Source: Rhizobium mongolense USDA 1844 (GTDB taxonomy: Bacteria; Pseudomonadota; Alphaproteobacteria; Rhizobiales; Rhizobiaceae). From it: a stretch of DNA of 64,000 nucleotides. Below are positions 51,822 through 61,425 of this stretch, piece after piece. The translations under genes were made by a program, and so were the position numbers. The stretch covers positions 124,001 to 188,000 of the forward strand of contig NZ_ATTQ01000012.1 of the NCBI RefSeq assembly GCF_000419765.1. The letters are read 5' to 3'. The notes under the pieces were generated by a model. It saw only the letters and a list, made by a program, of their open reading frames with translations, searched no databases and was not told the DNA's origin. How positions within the stretch are numbered: the first letter of the stretch is position 1; each line of letters starts with the position of its first letter.

Positions 51822-53721
51822 ATGTCTGTCTTGCGCTATCGCCGGTTGACCACCGCGCTCCTCGTTCTCCTGACGGTCGTGCCGTCGCTTGCGAGTGCCC
51901 AGTCGGCGCCGGCCTATGTCGATGCCGGCGTCGCCAACAAGCGCGGCGATGCCTGCCTTTCGACGGCTAACAGCAATGCCGCCGTGCAGCTTCTCTCCGG
52001 CTTTTTGAAGATCTGGACGCCGCGCATTGCCGTTCGTCGATGCTGGTGTCGAGGCACCGGCCAAGGATAATTGCCCGGCCGTTGCCAAGACCGATTGGGA
52101 CGGCATTCCCTTCAGCCCGACCGACGGCCATATCGTCGACCAGGCGGGTCACCACGCAAATATCGCCTATGTGGTCAAGGTGACCCGTGCGCACACTGCG
52201 CAGCAGGCCATCACCACCTATCTTGACGATCGGCGCGGCAAGAATGCCAGCATTGTCGGTGGTCTCGGGCCGTTGACGGATGCCTGGAAGGCCGGGTCAA
52301 AGCAGACGACGACGATCACGGAGGTTGCCGCCGACGCGACGACAGTGAAGTACGACGACAAGGGCAACAATCGCGGACTCGGCAGCAAAGCGGACGAGAA
52401 CCCCAAGATGGCGGCGAATCCGGATCTGGGCCTTGCGGTAGACCTCATCAACGCGGCGAGCGGCGACGGCTCAACGGAGCCTACCAAACGCAATTTCAAA
52501 AATGCGCGTCCCTAACGCTGGACCCGGGACGTGGTGGTCCTCCCGACGCTGGAGCCGGCCAAGAGCGCCAATCCGGCCGAAGACGGTGGTTTCCCGAGCG
52601 GGCATGCGGCGGAAGCCTGGCGCGATGCACTCGCCATGGCCTATCTTGTGCCGCAACGCTTTCAGGAAATGCTGACGCGCGCCAGCGAAATGGGCGAGAG
52701 CCGCATCCTGGCCGGCATGCATTCGCCGCTCGGCGTCATGGACGGCCGCTTGCTGGCCACCGCAACGGTTGTCTACAACCTCAACACGCCCAAGAACGCA
52801 GCACTGAAAGCGTGATGCTTACCGCCAGGCGCAGTCCTGGCTCGCCGCCAAGAGCGGCGCGACGGGCGAGGCCGGCCTTGACGCCCTGGCGCATGCGGCG
52901 CCGCTTGCCAACGACCGCTTCGCGGACCGCAGCGCGAACAGCGCCTACGTGCTTGAACGCCTGTCCTACGGTTTCGCGCCGATCGACGCGACCGACCAGC
53001 CGCCGCGCGTGCCGAAGGCGCCGAAGTGCTTATCGAAACGCGTCTGCCCTATCTCGACGCCGAGCAGCGCCGCGATGTACTGAAGACAACAGAGATTGCT
53101 TCGGGCTATCGGCTGCTCGACGACGCAGAAGGCTACGGCCGCCTCAACTTTTTTGCCGCTGCCGACGGCTACGGCACCTTAGCGGATGACGTGACGGTGA
53201 CGATGGACGCAGCCAAAGGCGGCTTCAACGAGCTGGATACCTGGAAGAACGACATCGGTGGCAAGGGCCGGCTCGTCAAGCGCGGCAGCGGCAACCTCGG
53301 GCTTTCCGGCGCCAACAGCTATGCAGGCGGCACGGTGTTGGAGGAGGGGGCTTTGGCGGCCCTGTCACCGGCAGCATTCGGCAAGGGCGATCTGGTGGTC
53401 GATGGCGGTTCGCTCATTCTGGCTGCCGAAGGGCCCGTGACCATTGGCGGCGACTACCGCCAGCGCGCCAACGCCGCGATGGAGCCGACGCTTGGAGAAG
53501 ACGGCAAGGGCGGGCTCATCGTCAAGGGCAAGGCGGCGCTTTCCGGCGAGCTTCGCGTGACGCTTGCCGAGGGCTATGCGCCGGCGCCGGGAACGAAGAT
53601 CGAGTTCTTAAAGGCGGGTTCCGTCACCGGGACCTTCGGCAAGGTCAGCGTCGAGGGCCATAAGACAAGCGTTGCCTACGGCCCGACCGGGGTGACGCTG
53701 ACCATCGAGGGTGACAGCTAG
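51822..53721 (+). pseudogene. Broken PAP2-type acid phosphatase with autotransporter-repeat C-terminus
   Basis: The pieces read in order as one protein: signal peptide (LTTALLVLLTVVPSLASAQ), a mature start with FVDAGVEAPAKDNCPAVAKT, the class A acid phosphatase motifs GGFPSGHAAEAWR and SRILAGMHSPLGVMDGR, then a C-terminal segment with autotransporter-associated beta-strand repeats (LGLSGANSYAGGTVLEEGAL). The frame is broken by a shift near 52020, a TAA at 52513-52515, a shift near 52812 and a one-base loss near 53020. Four lesions in one gene, with none elsewhere in the window, indicate a true pseudogene rather than sequencing error. No beta-barrel translocator domain is left. Confidence 0.85.
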
Positions 53722-53971
53722 GCTAAACACCGGCCCATCCGCTTTTAACCTGCTCCTCAATGGCTGCATGGCAGCGGTGACGCTGAAGACCTTCCTCTTA
53801 TGGGGAGGGGCCAAATTTCCGCCTCGCCTCGCGCCGACCTGCCCATTTCGCCCCCACCTCTACGTCATATTGCGTATACGGTTTTGCGCTGCAGCCCCCG
53901 ATAGTTCTTCAAGCAACAGTTAATTTCCGTTTCCGGCCTGTTGCGGAACAAGAAGAGGGGAGTTCAACCAA

Positions 53972-55264
53972 ATGAATCTCAAGTCCTATGTAACGGGCGC
54001 CGCGCTTGGCCTCGTCATGGCGGCGTCAGCCGCCTTCCACGGAGCCGCTGCCGCCGACGACACGATCAAGGTCGGCGTTCTGCATTCGCTCTCCGGTACC
54101 ATGGCCATCTCCGAAACGACGCTGAAAGACGCCATGCTGATGCTCATCGATGAGCAGAACAAGAAGGGCGGCCTTCTCGGCAAGAAGCTCGAAGCGGTTG
54201 TCGTCGATCCAGCCTCCGATTGGCCGCTGTTTGCCGAAAAGGCACGCGAGTTGATCGAAAAGGACAAGGTTGCGGCCGTCTTCGGTTGCTGGACCTCGTC
54301 TTCGCGCAAATCGGTCCTGCCGGTTTTCGAAGAGCTGAACTCGTTGCTCTTCTACCCGGTTCAGTATGAAGGCGAAGAGTCTTCGCGCAATATCTTTTAC
54401 ACGGGCGCTGCACCGAACCAGCAGGCGATCCCGGCCGTCGACTACCTGATGGAAAAGGAAGGCGTAAAGCGCTTCGTGCTTGAAGGCACCGACTACGTCT
54501 ATCCGCGCACCACCAACAAGATCCTGGAAGCCTACCTCGTATCCAAGGGCATTCCGAAGGAAGACATTATCGTCAACTACACGCCGTTCGGCTTCTCCGA
54601 CTGGCAGACGGAAGTCTCCAAGATCAAGGAATTCGGCTCGTCCGGTAAGAAGACCGCCGTCGTCTCCACCATCAACGGCGACGCCAACGTTCCCTTCTAC
54701 AAGGAACTCGGCAACCAGGGCATCAAGGCAACCGACATCCCGGTTGTCGCCTTCTCGGTCGGCGAAGAAGAGCTTGCCGGTCTCGACACCAAGCCGCTCG
54801 TCGGTCACCTCGCAGCCTGGAACTACTTTGAGTCGGTCGAAAGCCCGGCCAACAAGAAGTTCATCAAGGAATGGCACGCCTTCACCAAGAACGACAAGCG
54901 CGTGACCAACGACCCGATGGAAGCCGCCTATATCGGCTTCAATGCCTGGGTTAAGGCTGTTCAGGCTGCCGGAACGACCGATACCGACAAGGTTCTCGAC
55001 AGCATCATCGGCACCACGGTTCCGAACCTCTCCGGCGGCTATGCCACTGTCATGCCGAACCACCACATCACCAAGCCGGTGCTGATCGGCGAAATCCAGG
55101 CTGACGGCCAGTTCGAAATCGTCCAGGAAACGTCAGCCGTCGTCGGCGACGAATGGTCCGACTTCCTGCCGGACTCCAAGGACCTGATCTCCGATTGGCG
55201 CAAGCCCATGAACTGCGGCAACTTCAACGTTGCAACGGGCAAGTGCGGCGGCAAGGGCTCCTGA
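53972..55264 (+). CDS. urtA: Urea ABC transporter substrate-binding protein
   Basis: The 430-residue precursor has a signal peptide (GLVMAASAAFHGAAAADD) and the UrtA-type periplasmic binding fold: GVLHSLSGTMAISETTLKDA, then FGCWTSSSRKSVLPVFEE and NNLLFYPVQYEG-like LLFYPVQYEGEESS, which separate UrtA from LivK-type proteins. The C-terminal MNCGNFNVATGKCG is also family-typical. It delivers urea to UrtBC at the inner membrane. ATG 53972 follows GAGGGGAG at about 53955-53962. First gene of the urt operon, usually nitrogen-controlled; I found no clear sigma-54 site upstream. Confidence 0.96.
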   Translation: MNLKSYVTGAALGLVMAASAAFHGAAAADDTIKVGVLHSLSGTMAISETTLKDAMLMLIDEQNKKGGLLGKKLEAVVVDPASDWPLFAEKARELIEKDKVAAVFGCWTSSSRKSVLPVFEELNSLLFYPVQYEGEESSRNIFYTGAAPNQQAIPAVDYLMEKEGVKRFVLEGTDYVYPRTTNKILEAYLVSKGIPKEDIIVNYTPFGFSDWQTEVSKIKEFGSSGKKTAVVSTINGDANVPFYKELGNQGIKATDIPVVAFSVGEEELAGLDTKPLVGHLAAWNYFESVESPANKKFIKEWHAFTKNDKRVTNDPMEAAYIGFNAWVKAVQAAGTTDTDKVLDSIIGTTVPNLSGGYATVMPNHHITKPVLIGEIQADGQFEIVQETSAVVGDEWSDFLPDSKDLISDWRKPMNCGNFNVATGKCGGKGS

Positions 55265-55384
55265 GTACGAACCCGATCCGTTGACTGCCTGAAGCCTTCC
55301 GTCCGGATCCCTTGTCCGGGCGGAAGCTCCGTCCCGAGCGATTGCTGCCCACAAGGCCAACGACAAGCCAGGCGAGAGAGCCCC

Positions 55385-57004
55385 ATGTTTCGCGCCATCA
55401 AGATTTTCCTTTTGACGATCTGCCTTGCCCTGCCGGCGTTCGCCACGGCGCTCGAGGCGCAGGACGATATCCACGCCCTTGTCGATGCACTCGGCGCCGG
55501 CGGCTTTCCGCAGCGCGAAGCCGCCATCAAGGCTCTTGTGGCTTCAGGAGATCCGCATGTCGGCCAGATCCTGCAGCAGCTGAGTGACGGCCAGCTTTAT
55601 GTGAATTCCGAAGAAGGCGGCCCCGTCCTCCTGCAGGGTGGCACCGACGACGAGCCGACCTATTCCGACCCGATCACCGGCAAAGCTGTCGCCGATATCG
55701 ATCCGGACTACATGTCCAAGGTCAAGATCAACAATTCCCTGCGCGGCGTGATCGCCAGCGCCATGAGCACGCTGACGCTGCTGAGCCCGGACCGTTCCGC
55801 ACGGCTTTCCGCCGCTCAAGGGCTGCTGAAAGATTCCGACCCTTCCAATCTCGAGCTTCTGAACTCGGTGCTCGCCGATGAAAAGGATGCCGAAATCAAG
55901 AACACGATGGAAGCGGCCCGCGCCGTCATGATGCTCAAGAGCGATGTCAGCGCCGAAGACAAGAAGGCGGCGATCGACACAATCGCGGCGCGCGGCGACC
56001 GCAATGCGCTCACCATCCTGACCACCGCGATGGAGACTGCACCCGACGACCTGAAGGCCAACATCGAGGCCAATATCGCCGGTATCAAGCGCAATCTAGC
56101 GCTCTGGGATATCGTGCAGAACGTCTGGTACGGCCTGTCGCTCGGCTCGGTGCTGCTGCTCGCGGCAATCGGGCTTGCCATCACCTTCGGTGTCATGGGC
56201 GTCATCAACATGGCGCATGGCGAAATGGTGATGATCGGCGCTTACACGACCTATGTCGTGCAGGAACATATCGCATCGAACTTTCCCGAGCTCGCAACCT
56301 ATTCGCTGGTGATTGCGATTCCGGCGGCCTTCCTCTTCACCGGCTTTGTCGGCCTCGTCATAGAGCGCATGGTCATCCGCTATCTCTACGGCCGCCCGCT
56401 CGAAACACTGCTGGCGACATGGGGCGTGTCCCTCATCCTGCAGCAGGCGGTTCGCACGATCTTCGGCCCGACGAATCGCGAAGTGCGCAATCCAAGCTGG
56501 ATGTCCGGCGCCTTCGAACTCGGCGGTCTGTCGATCACCTGGAACCGCATGTGGATCATCGTCTTTTCAATGATCGTCTTCGTGACTTTACTGCTGCTCC
56601 TGAAGCGCTCCGCCTTCGGCCTGCAGATGCGCGCAGTCACGCAGAACCGCCGCATGGCGTCGTCCATGGGCATCCGCACCGGCTGGGTCGATGCCTTCAC
56701 CTTCGCGCTCGGCTCCGGCATCGCCGGCATGGCGGGTGTGGCGCTTTCGCAGATCGACAACGTCTCGCCGAACCTTGGACAGAGCTACATCATCGACAGC
56801 TTCATGGTCGTGGTCTTCGGCGGCGTCGGCAATCTTTGGGGCACGCTGGTAGGTGCGTTGTCGCTCGGCGTCGTCAACAAGTTCCTCGAGCCCTTCGCCG
56901 GCGCAGTGCTCGGCAAGATCCTCGTGCTCGTCCTCATCATCCTCTTCATCCAGAAGCGTCCGCGCGGGCTCTTCGCACTCAAAGGAAGGGCGGTGGAAGC
57001 ATGA
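55385..57004 (+). CDS. urtB: Urea ABC transporter permease UrtB
   Basis: The 539-residue protein has a signal-like N-terminus (KIFLLTICLALPAFATALEA), an extracytoplasmic helical-repeat region (about 30-230) normal for proteobacterial UrtB, and then a LivH-type permease core (VWYGLSLGSVLLLAAIGLAI, GVINMAHGEMVMIGAYT). The coupling loop LQMRAVTQNRRMASSMGI is present. The last codons overlap the urtC start by four bases (ATGA). Confidence 0.95.
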   Translation: MFRAIKIFLLTICLALPAFATALEAQDDIHALVDALGAGGFPQREAAIKALVASGDPHVGQILQQLSDGQLYVNSEEGGPVLLQGGTDDEPTYSDPITGKAVADIDPDYMSKVKINNSLRGVIASAMSTLTLLSPDRSARLSAAQGLLKDSDPSNLELLNSVLADEKDAEIKNTMEAARAVMMLKSDVSAEDKKAAIDTIAARGDRNALTILTTAMETAPDDLKANIEANIAGIKRNLALWDIVQNVWYGLSLGSVLLLAAIGLAITFGVMGVINMAHGEMVMIGAYTTYVVQEHIASNFPELATYSLVIAIPAAFLFTGFVGLVIERMVIRYLYGRPLETLLATWGVSLILQQAVRTIFGPTNREVRNPSWMSGAFELGGLSITWNRMWIIVFSMIVFVTLLLLLKRSAFGLQMRAVTQNRRMASSMGIRTGWVDAFTFALGSGIAGMAGVALSQIDNVSPNLGQSYIIDSFMVVVFGGVGNLWGTLVGALSLGVVNKFLEPFAGAVLGKILVLVLIILFIQKRPRGLFALKGRAVEA

Positions 57005-58164
57005 TTACGGCCTTCCTTCTCCGGTCTCTCGATCGCAAGATTTCCATTGCCATCGCCATCCTGCTCATGGTCGCCGTGCTGGTGCCGGTTCTGAACCTCA
57101 TGACAGGTCCGGAGAACCCGTTGCATATCCCGACCTACATCATGGCGCTGTTTGGCAAATACCTGACCTATGCGCTGCTGGCCCTGGCCCTCGATCTCGT
57201 GTGGGGCTTCTGCGGCATCCTCTCGCTCGGTCACGGCGCCTTCTTCGCGCTCGGCGGTTACGCGATGGGCATGTATCTGATGCGTCAGATCGGGTCGCGC
57301 GGCGTCTATGGCGACCCGATCCTGCCCGACTTCATGGTGTTCCTGAACTGGAAAGAATTGCCCTGGTTCTGGTACGGCTTCGACCAGTTCTGGTTTGCAG
57401 CGCTGATGGTGCTGCTGGTACCTGGGCTGCTCGCCTTCGTCTTCGGCTGGTTCGCCTTCCGTAGCAGGGTCAACGGTGTCTATCTCTCGATCATCACCCA
57501 GGCGATGACCTATGCGCTGCTGCTTGCCTTCTTCCGCAACGACATGGGCTTCGGCGGCAATAACGGCATGACCGACTTCAAGGACATCCTCGGCTTCAAC
57601 GTGCAGGCCGACGGAACGCGCGCAGCACTCTTCGCCGCGACCGCAATCCTCCTGGCGCTGTCGCTGTTGATTGCTTCGGCCATCGTACGTTCGAAATTCG
57701 GCAAGGTGCTGGTCGGTGTGCGCGATGCGGAAAGCAGAACGCGCTTCCTCGGCTACCGCGTCGAACACTTCAAACTCTTCACCTTTGTCGTCTCGGCGAT
57801 GATGGCAGGCATTGCGGGCGCGCTCTACGTGCCGCAGGTCGGCATCATCAATCCCGGAGAATTCGCACCGGCAAACTCCATCGAGGTCGTCATCTGGACG
57901 GCCGTCGGCGGCCGCTCGACGCTGATCGGGCCGATCATCGGTGCGATTCTGGTCAATGGCGGCAAAACCATCTTCACCGGCCTTTTTCCTGAGTTCTGGC
58001 TCTTTGCGCTCGGCGGTCTCTTCGTTGCCGTCACGCTGTTCCTGCCGAAAGGTATCGTCGGCACGATCGCCCTGTACCTCGGCAAGAAGAAGCCGAGGAC
58101 GGAAACCGCGCCGCCTGCCTTTCAGGAAGAGGGCGTCGATGCAAAAATTCAGGCAGCGGAGTGA
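57001..58164 (+). CDS. urtC: Urea ABC transporter permease UrtC
   Basis: The 387-residue LivM-type permease starts at the ATG overlapping the urtB stop. It has about ten membrane segments; diagnostic segments are LDLVWGFCGILSLGHGAFFA and the coupling loop GKVLVGVRDAESRTRFLGYR. A longer frame from 56419 is merely the shadow of urtB. The C-terminal tail is charged and variable. urtD starts 7 bp after its stop. Confidence 0.95.
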   Translation: MITAFLLRSLDRKISIAIAILLMVAVLVPVLNLMTGPENPLHIPTYIMALFGKYLTYALLALALDLVWGFCGILSLGHGAFFALGGYAMGMYLMRQIGSRGVYGDPILPDFMVFLNWKELPWFWYGFDQFWFAALMVLLVPGLLAFVFGWFAFRSRVNGVYLSIITQAMTYALLLAFFRNDMGFGGNNGMTDFKDILGFNVQADGTRAALFAATAILLALSLLIASAIVRSKFGKVLVGVRDAESRTRFLGYRVEHFKLFTFVVSAMMAGIAGALYVPQVGIINPGEFAPANSIEVVIWTAVGGRSTLIGPIIGAILVNGGKTIFTGLFPEFWLFALGGLFVAVTLFLPKGIVGTIALYLGKKKPRTETAPPAFQEEGVDAKIQAAE

Positions 58165-58170
58165 GCGGCT

Positions 58171-58926
58171 ATGATCCCGGATATCAAACCCAACAGCGTG
58201 CTCTACCTCAACAACGTCTCGGTTTCCTTCGACGGCTTCAAAGCGCTGAACTCGCTTTCGATCGTCATCGAGCCCGGCGAGCTTCGCGCCATCATCGGCC
58301 CCAACGGCGCCGGCAAGACGACGATGATGGACATCATCACCGGCAAGACGCGGCCGGATGAGGGCGAGGTTTATTTCAACGGCGATATCGACCTCACGAA
58401 GAAAGACGAAGCCGATATCGCCCAGCTCGGCATAGGCCGCAAATTCCAGAAGCCGACGGTCTTCGAAAGCCATACGGTCTGGGACAATCTGGAGCTTGCG
58501 CTGAATCGCAAGCGCGGCGTTTTCCCGACGCTCTTTCATCGCCTCTCTTCCGACGACAAGGCTCGCATCGAGGAAATCCTTGTGACCGTGCGGCTGACGC
58601 ATCGTAGCGACGAGCTGGCAGCCAGTCTGTCTCACGGGCAGAAGCAATGGCTGGAGATCGGCATGCTGCTCGCACAGGAGCCGAAGCTGTTGCTGGTCGA
58701 CGAGCCGGTTGCCGGTATGACCGATGCCGAAACCGTGGAGACGGCGATCCTGCTCCGGGAAATCGCCAAGACTCGCTCCGTCGTCGTCGTCGAGCACGAC
58801 ATGGGCTTCATCCGAGACCTCGGCGTGAAGGTGACCTGCCTGGCGGAAGGCTCCGTGCTTGCCGAAGGGTCGATCGATTTCGTGAGTTCCGATGCGAAGG
58901 TGATCGAGAATTATTTGGGGCGGTGA
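58171..58926 (+). CDS. urtD: Urea ABC transporter ATPase UrtD
   Basis: The 251-residue ATPase has Walker A GPNGAGKTTMMDIITGKTRP, a Q-loop at FQKPTVFESHTVWDN, the signature region LSHGQKQWLEIGMLLAQ, Walker B LLLVDEPVAGMTD and H-loop VVVEHDMGFIRDL. It couples ATP hydrolysis to urea import with UrtE. The gene ends at 58926 and is separated from urtE by a 221-bp gap that carries an inverted-repeat element; elsewhere these two genes are usually adjacent. Confidence 0.95.
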   Translation: MIPDIKPNSVLYLNNVSVSFDGFKALNSLSIVIEPGELRAIIGPNGAGKTTMMDIITGKTRPDEGEVYFNGDIDLTKKDEADIAQLGIGRKFQKPTVFESHTVWDNLELALNRKRGVFPTLFHRLSSDDKARIEEILVTVRLTHRSDELAASLSHGQKQWLEIGMLLAQEPKLLLVDEPVAGMTDAETVETAILLREIAKTRSVVVVEHDMGFIRDLGVKVTCLAEGSVLAEGSIDFVSSDAKVIENYLGR

Positions 58927-58961
58927 GGGATGATTGATCTGTTTGTCGTTGGCAGGGCTCT

Positions 58962-59115
58962 GACCCTTCCCCAACCTCTCTTCACCAAGGGGAGGGGTTT
59001 AACCGGGTCATTCCCTCATTGCCATGATTACCCGTTTTTGCATGGGTTGATGGAAAGCAAGACGGTCGCTCCAAGTCAGCCACTGCCCCTTGTGGGAGGG
59101 GGTTGGGGAGGGGTC
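58962..59115. repeat. 154-bp element with terminal inverted repeats inserted between urtD and urtE
   Basis: The outer 15 bases, 58962-58976 and 59101-59115, are inverted repeats with one mismatch, and both flanks continue as further matching G/C-rich arms (around 58987-59000 and 59086-59100). The length, terminal symmetry and absence of any gene suggest a MITE-like or intergenic palindromic element. It would form a long hairpin in the urt mRNA between two operon genes. Confidence 0.72.
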
Positions 59116-59147
59116 TTTGAACCCGCAACGCGCCAGGAGGCGGCCTC

Positions 59148-59843
59148 ATGCTGACAGTCGAAAACGCAAACCTGCACTACGGCGCCGCACAAGCGTTGCG
59201 CGGCATCTCGATCAAGGCGGAGATGGGTAAGATCACTTGCGTGCTGGGGCGGAACGGCGTGGGGAAGAGTTCTCTTCTCCGCGCCGTCACCGGCCAGCAT
59301 CTGCTGTCGGCCGGAACGGTGAGCTTCAATGACGTGGCGTTGAACGGCCTGGCGCCTTATGCGCGCGCCAAGCAGGGTATCGGCTATGTGCCGCAAGGGC
59401 GCGAGATTTTCCCGCTGCTCACCGTCAAGGAAAACCTCGAGACCGGCTTTGCTCCGCTTGGCCGCCGCGACCGCAACATCCCCGACGATATCTTCAGCCT
59501 CTTCCCGGTGCTGAAGTCGATGTTGTCCCGTCGCGGCGGCGATCTTTCCGGCGGGCAGCAGCAGCAATTGGCGATTGGTCGGGCCATGGTGACGCGGCCG
59601 AAGATCCTTGTGCTGGACGAGCCGACGGAAGGCATCCAGCCGTCGATCATCAAGGATATCGGCCGCGCAATCCGCTATCTACGCGACTCGACCGGCATGG
59701 CGATCCTGCTCGTGGAGCAATATCTCGACTTCTGCCGCGAGCTTGCCGACTACGTCTACATCATGGACCGCGGTGAGATCGTCCACGAGGGTTTGGCGGA
59801 TACGCTCGATACGCCCGAGGCCAGGCGCCACCTGACCGTCTAA
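59148..59843 (+). CDS. urtE: Urea ABC transporter ATPase UrtE
   Basis: A 231-residue ATPase of LivF type with Walker A GRNGVGKSSLLRAVTG, signature GGDLSGGQQQQLAIGRAMV, Walker B ILVLDEPTEGIQP and H-loop LVEQYLDFC. A strong AGGAGG site at 59135-59140 lies 7 bp before ATG 59148, so translation restarts independently after the inserted repeat. Last gene of the urt set; the urease genes begin 160 bp further on. Confidence 0.95.
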   Translation: MLTVENANLHYGAAQALRGISIKAEMGKITCVLGRNGVGKSSLLRAVTGQHLLSAGTVSFNDVALNGLAPYARAKQGIGYVPQGREIFPLLTVKENLETGFAPLGRRDRNIPDDIFSLFPVLKSMLSRRGGDLSGGQQQQLAIGRAMVTRPKILVLDEPTEGIQPSIIKDIGRAIRYLRDSTGMAILLVEQYLDFCRELADYVYIMDRGEIVHEGLADTLDTPEARRHLTV

Positions 59844-59858
59844 GCGGCATATGCCGCT
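59843..59858. terminator. 16-bp palindrome after urtE, weak terminator candidate
   Basis: Positions 59843-59858 are a perfect palindrome directly at the urtE stop codon, followed by TT and not a true U-run. If it folds, it forms only a short stem, so readthrough into the urease genes is likely. Confidence 0.35.
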
Positions 59859-60003
59859 TTCCAAGGCAGCTTCCATGTTCTGGCAACCGTGTCCGCCGCC
59901 GTTCCTTCATGATCGGCAGGCGGCATAAAAATTGCTTGCTTTCAATTATTTGCGGCATTGAATGAGAACGGCCGGGCAAACGGCGAAGGCCCAAGGGGAT
60001 GGA

Positions 60004-60825
60004 ATGACGATCGCGGCGGCAATCACCAGACCACAAAGGGCACAGGGGCGCGGGCACCTGGCCGCGAAGCTGCTGGACGGGCGGGCGCGCATCCGCGAAC
60101 TCTATCAGGAAGGTGCCGCCAAAATACGCCTCCCGGAGACTTTCGATGCTTCCATGGAGGCGGTAATCATCAATACGGCGGGTGGGTTGACCGGTGGCGA
60201 CCAGATGAACTGGAGCGTCGTTGCAGGTCCAATCACGCGTATCGATGTGACGACGCAGGCGTGCGAGAAGATCTACAAGGCATCCGCTGGAACGGCCGAA
60301 GTCACGACAACGATCGAGGCTGGCGCGAATGCACGGGTCGACTGGCTGCCGCAGGAGACGATCCTGTTCGATCGCGCCTCGCTGTTCCGCCGCCTCGACG
60401 TCGATCTCGACGAGACGGCGGAGTTCCTAGCCGTCGAGGCGATCCTGCTCGGCCGCAAAGCAATGGGCGAGAAGATGGAGACCGGCCTTTTCCGTGATCG
60501 CTGGCGGATTCGCCGCGCTGGTAAGCTGATCCATGCCGAGGAGTTGCGGCTTGATGGCGCCATCGGCGCGCTGACTGCTCGCCAGCCCGTCCTCAGCGGA
60601 CAGGTGGCTTTTGCAACGTTGCTCTATGCCGGGCCTCTTGCAGAAGCCTATCTCGCGAGAGTGCGCCCGCTACTCGGCGGACATGCGGCAGGCGCCAGCG
60701 CTTGGAACGGCAAGCTCGTCGTGCGGGCTGCAGCCGCTGACGGCTTTGCCCTCAGAAAAATCCTGATCCCGGTCATTTCCGCCTTGCGCAACGGTGCGCC
60801 TGTGCCGAAAGTCTGGAATCTCTAG
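60004..60825 (+). CDS. ureD: Urease accessory protein UreD
   Basis: The 273-residue protein acts with UreF and UreG in nickel insertion into urease. The conserved core includes NTAGGLTGGDQMNWSV, TTQACEKIYKAS and WLPQETILFDRASLFR, standard for UreD/UreH. ATG 60004 has AAGGGG six bases upstream; ATG 59962 would add 14 residues. It is the first gene of the urease cluster. UreE, UreF and UreG are not in the window and presumably follow ureC. Confidence 0.93.
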   Translation: MTIAAAITRPQRAQGRGHLAAKLLDGRARIRELYQEGAAKIRLPETFDASMEAVIINTAGGLTGGDQMNWSVVAGPITRIDVTTQACEKIYKASAGTAEVTTTIEAGANARVDWLPQETILFDRASLFRRLDVDLDETAEFLAVEAILLGRKAMGEKMETGLFRDRWRIRRAGKLIHAEELRLDGAIGALTARQPVLSGQVAFATLLYAGPLAEAYLARVRPLLGGHAAGASAWNGKLVVRAAAADGFALRKILIPVISALRNGAPVPKVWNL

Positions 60826-60847
60826 TTTCAAAGCAGATGGATCGACG

Positions 60848-61150
60848 ATGAACCTCACTCCGAGAGAAAAAGACAAGCTGCTGATCTCCATGGCGGCGAT
60901 GGTGGCGCGGCGCCGGCTGGAACGCGGCGTGAAGCTCAATCATCCCGAAGCGATCGCGCTGATCACCGACTTTGTCGTGGAAGGCGCGCGTGACGGCCGC
61001 CCGGTCGCCGAACTGATGGAAGCGGGCGCTCATGTCATCGGCCGGCATCAGGTGATGGAGGGCGTTCCCGAGATGATCCATGATGTGCAGGTGGAAGCGA
61101 CCTTCCCGGACGGCACCAAGCTCGTCACCGTCCACGAACCGATCCGCTGA
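60848..61150 (+). CDS. ureA: Urease gamma subunit UreA
   Basis: A 100-residue structural subunit with the full family pattern: MNLTPREKDKLLISMAAMVA, KLNHPEAIALITDFVVEGAR, then MEGVPEMIHDVQVEATFPDG. It packs against UreB and UreC in the (UreABC)3 enzyme that splits urea to ammonia and carbamate. ATG 60848 lies 22 bp after the ureD stop. Confidence 0.97.
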   Translation: MNLTPREKDKLLISMAAMVARRRLERGVKLNHPEAIALITDFVVEGARDGRPVAELMEAGAHVIGRHQVMEGVPEMIHDVQVEATFPDGTKLVTVHEPIR

Positions 61151-61160
61151 GGAGGTCGCA

Positions 61161-61415
61161 ATGCTCGAACTTCGTCCGAACTGCGAATGCTGCGACAAGG
61201 ATCTGCCGCCGGAAAGCCGCGAGGCGATGATCTGCACTTTCGAGTGCACCTTCTGCGCCGATTGTGCGAGCGATGTGCTCCAGGGCCAATGCCCCAATTG
61301 CGGCGGTGAGTTCACTTGCCGCCCGGTGCGTCCGGCCGCCATGCTCGCCAAATATCCGGCATCGGCGAAACGTATCTTGAAGGCCGAGGGCTGCGTGCCC
61401 GTGAAGGCTGCGTGA
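61161..61415 (+). CDS. DUF1272 cysteine-rich zinc-ribbon-like protein inside the urease operon
   Basis: An 84-residue protein with ten Cys: C8, C10, C11, C25, C29, C32, C35, C44, C47 and C53, in CxCC, CxxxCxxC, CxxC and CPNCGG arrangements. This resembles a zinc ribbon or other metal-binding knuckle. The family is often found as a free-standing protein in rhizobial urease loci and elsewhere. Given a nickel enzyme, a role in metal handling is attractive but unproven. AGGAGG at 61151-61155 precedes ATG 61161, 10 bp after the ureA stop; ureB follows 10 bp later. Confidence 0.82.
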   Translation: MLELRPNCECCDKDLPPESREAMICTFECTFCADCASDVLQGQCPNCGGEFTCRPVRPAAMLAKYPASAKRILKAEGCVPVKAA

Positions 61416-61425
61416 GGACAATAAG

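Noticed and set aside
53722..53971. Sigma-54/NtrC control site before urtA
   Set aside because: Expected from nitrogen regulation elsewhere, but no GG-N10-GC promoter match is clear in the spacer.
55385..56090. The 230-residue N-terminal region of UrtB as a novel fusion
   Set aside because: It is a normal feature of proteobacterial UrtB proteins.
56785..58974. 729-codon antisense open frame over urtBCD
   Set aside because: Low-complexity, Arg/Asp/Glu-rich translation typical of antisense frames in GC-rich genes.
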